Part shown: positions 60,740 to 64,000 of the stretch, piece by piece | Position numbering within the stretch: the first letter of the stretch is position 1 | Layout: every line of letters begins with the position of its first letter | Assembly: GCF_003025005.1 (NCBI RefSeq) | Contig: NZ_PVSS01000003.1 | Coordinates: 62,001 to 126,000, forward strand | Length of the DNA stretch: 64,000 bases | Direction: 5' to 3' | Origin: Brumimicrobium mesophilum | Lineage (GTDB): Bacteria > Bacteroidota > Bacteroidia > Flavobacteriales_D > Crocinitomicaceae | Notes under the pieces: model-generated | Seen by the model: the letters and a program-made list of their open reading frames with translations, nothing else | What the model was told of the DNA's origin: nothing | Database searches by the model: none | Translations under genes and position numbers: made by a program

Positions 60740-60799
60740 CAGAAATGTATTTATTGGCTTTCAAACAGAGTTAAACTTCTAAGGAAGTTAGGGCAAAAA

Positions 60800-60836
60800 A
60801 AACAGTCCTCTGGAAATAAATTCCAAAGAACTGTTT
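60800..60836 (-). terminator. Terminator after the transketolase C-half gene
   Basis: Stem AACAGT/ACTGTT extended by TGGAA/TTCCA across a short loop, followed on the minus strand by T8. It ends the transketolase/VWA operon 12 bp after the stop. Confidence 0.9.
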
Positions 60837-60847
60837 AATTATAAGTA

Positions 60848-61807
60848 TTATTTTTTGCGTGAGATCGCTTTCTTAGCTGCAGCAATCACATCTGCTGTGT
60901 CGATATTGTATTTTGTCATTAATTCATCAGGCGTTCCACTTTCACCGAAAGTATCATCAACTCCAACAAATTCTTGCGGAGTAGGAGTGTTTTTTGTTAA
61001 AACTTGCGCAACAGAATCACCCAATCCACCGTTGATCATGTGTTCCTCAGCGGTAACAACACAACCCGTTTTCTTAGCTGTTGCCAAAATTGCTTGTACA
61101 TCCAAAGGTTTGATCGTGTGCATATTGATTACTTCCGCATCGATTCCATCTTTTGCCAATTCTTGTGCCGCTTCAATTGCTTTATAAACCATGTGTCCAC
61201 ATGCGATAATTGAAACATCTTTTCCTTCGAAAATTGTATCTGCTTTTCCAATAACGAATTCAGCGTCATCAGCTACGAAAATTGGAACTTTAGGACGACC
61301 AAAACGAAGGTAAACTGCTCCATCTAAATCAGCGATAGCTTTTGTAGCTTGTTTTGTTTGATTAAAATCTGCAGGAACGATGACTGTCATGTTAGGCATC
61401 ATTTTCATCATACCAATATCTTCCAATATTTGATGTGTTGCACCATCTTCACCAAGTGTTAAACCAGCGTGAGAAGCACAAATCTTTACATTTTTCTTGG
61501 AGTAAGCAACAGATTGACGAATTTGGTCATAAACTCTTCCTGTTGAGAAGTTTGCAAATGTTCCTGTGAAAGGAATTTTCCCACCAATTGTCAATCCAGC
61601 AGCCATGCTAATCATATTAGCTTCAGATATACCAACTTGGAAAAAACGATCAGAAAAATCATCTTCGAAAGCATTCATTTTTAAAGATCCTGTTAAATCA
61701 GCACAAAGTGCCACAACATTAGGATGAGATTTACCAAGTTCGTGTAAACCTTCTCCGAATCCGGAGCGTGTATCTTTTTGGCCTAAAATATTGATTTTCT
61801 TTTCCAT
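60848..61807 (-). CDS. Transketolase, C-terminal (pyrimidine-binding) subunit
   Basis: 319 residues. Together with the N-terminal subunit encoded upstream it makes the split transketolase of the non-oxidative pentose phosphate pathway. Seen: the start [34 protein letters not shown] with the Glu that activates thiamine diphosphate, [20 protein letters not shown], and a C-terminal domain with [12 protein letters not shown] and [12 protein letters not shown]. Separated from the N-half by a VWA gene. Confidence 0.93.
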   Translation of the reverse strand: MEKKINILGQKDTRSGFGEGLHELGKSHPNVVALCADLTGSLKMNAFEDDFSDRFFQVGISEANMISMAAGLTIGGKIPFTGTFANFSTGRVYDQIRQSVAYSKKNVKICASHAGLTLGEDGATHQILEDIGMMKMMPNMTVIVPADFNQTKQATKAIADLDGAVYLRFGRPKVPIFVADDAEFVIGKADTIFEGKDVSIIACGHMVYKAIEAAQELAKDGIDAEVINMHTIKPLDVQAILATAKKTGCVVTAEEHMINGGLGDSVAQVLTKNTPTPQEFVGVDDTFGESGTPDELMTKYNIDTADVIAAAKKAISRKK

Positions 61808-63159
61808 TATAAATTTATCGTTACTGTTTTGTTCGAATATACGTTAAAATCTTTTTGTTTAGTGTAGCTGGTCGATTTCATATCTGCTTGTCTATAAACC
61901 ACCATATATTTACCTGGTTGAAGGATAAATGTATTGCTATTTGTTTTCTCATCTAAATCACAAACCCATTCAAAAATGTTTTGGTCTTTGATTTCAAAAA
62001 TTTGAGCTGTGACAATTTTATAAGCTTTAAAGTTAACAATTCCGGGAGCATCAATAGAGACTGTGTTTAATGAACTTTGATCTATCTTAATTGATCTATA
62101 TCTCCGTGGAAGTGTTAGAATTTCTAATTCATAATCACCAACAATATAGTCTTGTATTTGGTCAAATTTCTGAACATTCAAAGTGTTAACTTTTCCTTTT
62201 TCCATCACACGTACATCAACAAAGTTATAGCGCGTAGGTTGATCAAAAACGACTTTTAACTTACCTTGTGGTGCGGGAAGTACAATTGTATTATGTGTGT
62301 TTTTATGAATTTTAATTCCTTTTTTTATTTGTTGAGGTAAAGTCTTTACAAATAAATCATATTGAATACTGGGGTCCAAAATTATAGTATCAGGCAATTT
62401 TAATTCATTCAAAGTATGCACATAAGTGTACTTTAAATTTCTAGTGCCTGCTTCATATAAATTCATTGTTACATCTGTTTCCAGCGGTTTTCCGTGAATA
62501 GTATTCAAATTTATTTGTACAGTTGTATTCACTAGGGCTTTATCAACTACATTTTTAAGTACCGCCTCGAAAGCCGCAGGATCTTCTGCAGATTTATAAT
62601 TCCCATAACAATCGAAATGTGATAAGTAAGACATGTCTAAACCTAATCCAATTACGAAGGGACTAATTGTAATTCCTTTTGCACGGAGTTTATCTGCAAT
62701 TACACACGGTTCATCATCACAAGCTTCAACACCATCTGTAACCAGAATAATTACATTTCTAGCCTTACGATCAGGGAAATCATCAGCTGATTGTTCCAAG
62801 GAACGAGCAATTGGAGTTGTACCTTTTGCGCGAATAGTTCTTAATCTACCCAGCACAGCATCATGATTGTTCTTGGCGAAAGCAACTTCTAATTTTGTAT
62901 CCGCACAATCTTGATAATTGGCTGTAATTGGAGACTGGTGTCCATAAACACGTAAAGCAATTTCCAAGTTAGGAATGCCTCTTAAACTATCTACGGAATT
63001 CGAGATGATCCGTTTAGCAGTGATAAATCGAGATTCATTACCCCATTTTTTATTCATGGAATTTGAAGCATCAAGGATAAAAAGTATACGCGTCAGTTCT
63101 TCTTGTGAATAACTAAATCCAGCAAGACTAACAAATAACGCAATAATTAACTTTTTCAT
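61807..63159 (-). CDS. Exported VWA-domain protein between the transketolase halves
   Basis: 450 residues with a signal peptide (1-18, cut after GFSYS). VWA domain at about 23-195 with MIDAS motif FILDASNSM and [16 protein letters not shown], then a long beta-rich C-terminal part. VWA domains bind proteins via a metal ion. The periplasmic location contrasts with the cytosolic neighbours. Its stop overlaps the start of the transketolase C-half gene by one base, so they are translationally coupled. Confidence 0.85.
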   Translation of the reverse strand: MKKLIIALFVSLAGFSYSQEELTRILFILDASNSMNKKWGNESRFITAKRIISNSVDSLRGIPNLEIALRVYGHQSPITANYQDCADTKLEVAFAKNNHDAVLGRLRTIRAKGTTPIARSLEQSADDFPDRKARNVIILVTDGVEACDDEPCVIADKLRAKGITISPFVIGLGLDMSYLSHFDCYGNYKSAEDPAAFEAVLKNVVDKALVNTTVQINLNTIHGKPLETDVTMNLYEAGTRNLKYTYVHTLNELKLPDTIILDPSIQYDLFVKTLPQQIKKGIKIHKNTHNTIVLPAPQGKLKVVFDQPTRYNFVDVRVMEKGKVNTLNVQKFDQIQDYIVGDYELEILTLPRRYRSIKIDQSSLNTVSIDAPGIVNFKAYKIVTAQIFEIKDQNIFEWVCDLDEKTNSNTFILQPGKYMVVYRQADMKSTSYTKQKDFNVYSNKTVTINL

Positions 63160-63192
63160 TCTTAACTTCTTTTCGCTTAGCGAATCTTCAAT

Positions 63193-64000
63193 TTAGTAAT
63201 CTCCTAATGTCATTTCTAATTGATTCAAAGCGCTTTCTAATTGCTCAGTATTTGGCGCCGATCCATGCCATTTATGAGTTCCAGTCATATAATCAACTCC
63301 TTGACCCATCTCAGTTTTCATTAAAACCATAACTGGTTTCCCTTGTCCACATAAAGATTGAGCTTCTTCATAAGTAGAAATTAATTCTTCCATATTGTGA
63401 CCATCAACTTCTAATGTTTCCCAACCAAAAGCTTGCCATTTATTCTTTAGGTTTCCTAATGATAAGACATCTTCAACATCTCCATCAATTTGGCGACCAT
63501 TATAGTCAACCGTAGCAATTAAATTGTCAACACCTTTTGCAGCAGCATACATGGCAGCTTCCCAAATTTGACCTTCTTGCAATTCTCCATCACCCATCAA
63601 TACATAAACATAACGATCGTCATTGTTTAGTTTTTTGGCTTGTGCTGCTCCAATTCCCATTGAAAGTCCTTGACCTAAAGATCCTGAAGCTGCGCGTATT
63701 CCAGGTAAATCATGATCTACACTTGGGTGTCCTTGTAGACGAGAGTTTAACTTTCTAAATGTTGCTAACTCTTCAACAGGGAAGTAATTTGCACGCGCTA
63801 AAGCACTGTACCAGACTGGTGAAATATGTCCATTTGAAAGGAAAAATAAATCTTCACCTTCACCGTCCATGGTAAAGTTTTTTGGATCTTGCTTTAAAAT
63901 TTTGTGGTACATTACTGTAAAGAAGTCAGCGCAACCTAAGGAACCTCCTGGGTGTCCAGAACTTACAGCGGCTACCATTCTTACAATATCTCTTCTTGTT
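63193..64000 (-). CDS. Transketolase, N-terminal (thiamine-diphosphate-binding) subunit, 5' end missing
   Basis: 269 codons in the window, continuing beyond the right edge (the reading frame is open through TRRDIVRMVAAVSSGHPGG). Seen: SSGHPGGSLGCADFF, SNGHISPVWYSAL, GSLGQGLSMGIGAA and the diphosphate motif MGDGELQEGQIWEAAM followed by VDYNGRQIDG. It transfers ketol groups between sugar phosphates, with the C-half subunit. The VWA gene follows 33 bp later. Confidence 0.93.
   Translation of the reverse strand, partial: TRRDIVRMVAAVSSGHPGGSLGCADFFTVMYHKILKQDPKNFTMDGEGEDLFFLSNGHISPVWYSALARANYFPVEELATFRKLNSRLQGHPSVDHDLPGIRAASGSLGQGLSMGIGAAQAKKLNNDDRYVYVLMGDGELQEGQIWEAAMYAAAKGVDNLIATVDYNGRQIDGDVEDVLSLGNLKNKWQAFGWETLEVDGHNMEELISTYEEAQSLCGQGKPVMVLMKTEMGQGVDYMTGTHKWHGSAPNTEQLESALNQLEMTLGDY

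Overview
The window comes from an AT-rich Bacteroidota genome, most likely of the order Flavobacteriales. The grounds are a C-terminal type IX secretion sorting domain, TAnnTTTG promoter boxes, A-rich leaders without clear Shine-Dalgarno sites, and families typical of the phylum (HYC_CC_PP, GIN-domain, DUF6089 and S23 four-helix-bundle proteins). Its flavobacterial housekeeping genes are ordinary; two integrated elements are not.

Region 1 (1-4857) is the tRNA-proximal end of a genomic island next to a tRNA-Lys gene. It carries the N-terminal third to half of a CusA-type metal efflux pump, an HYC_CC_PP protein, a DUF305 membrane protein, a tyrosine integrase that has lost its C-terminus, and a cluster of GGTCACC repeats that look like integrase arm sites. 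Two identical tRNA-Lys genes follow.

Region 2 (5.5-34.3 kb) is core chromosome: shikimate kinase, the proC-proB-proA proline operon, a GT9 glycosyltransferase, a 685-residue secreted PKD/reelin-like protein, PepD, an S23 protein bracketed by AAGTTATC repeat arrays, EttA, a K+/H+ antiporter, a seven-gene operon running from HMG-CoA lyase to an SpmA/SpmB-like protein, PyrD, an MsbA-like exporter, rpmH, sucC, map and three tRNAs (Ser, Pro, Arg).

Region 3 (34368-58039) is the main find: a roughly 23.7 kb element integrated in the 3' end of tRNA-Arg(UCU). Both 15-bp att cores and CGTGATACC arm-type repeats are visible. It has a complete tyrosine integrase, a Cro/CI-like repressor with an operator region, and replication genes that include two P-loop ATPases. 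A long leftward late cluster (47.7 to 35.8 kb) holds a HerA/A32-like packaging ATPase, a candidate major capsid protein expressed as its own unit, a candidate unimolecular spanin, about ten small single-span membrane proteins, a membrane-anchored DUF2272 lysin, a peptidoglycan-binding protein, a HExxH protein, and a leucine-rich-repeat adhesin beside a truncated tandem copy. I found no terminase, portal or tail gene. I read it as a provirus of a tailless, internal-membrane bacteriophage, possibly of the double-jelly-roll type, of a kind little described in Bacteroidota. Cargo between the late and replication modules includes a DUF4145-like protein paired with an OLD-family ATPase/TOPRIM protein, a plausible anti-phage defence pair. 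About 230 bp of TGTAGTARGAT iterons lie upstream of the late cluster and may be a replication origin or control region.

Region 4 (58.0-64.0 kb) is chromosome again: the displaced terminator of tRNA-Arg, a Crp/Fnr regulator, a class III aminotransferase, and split transketolase genes separated by a secreted VWA-domain protein.
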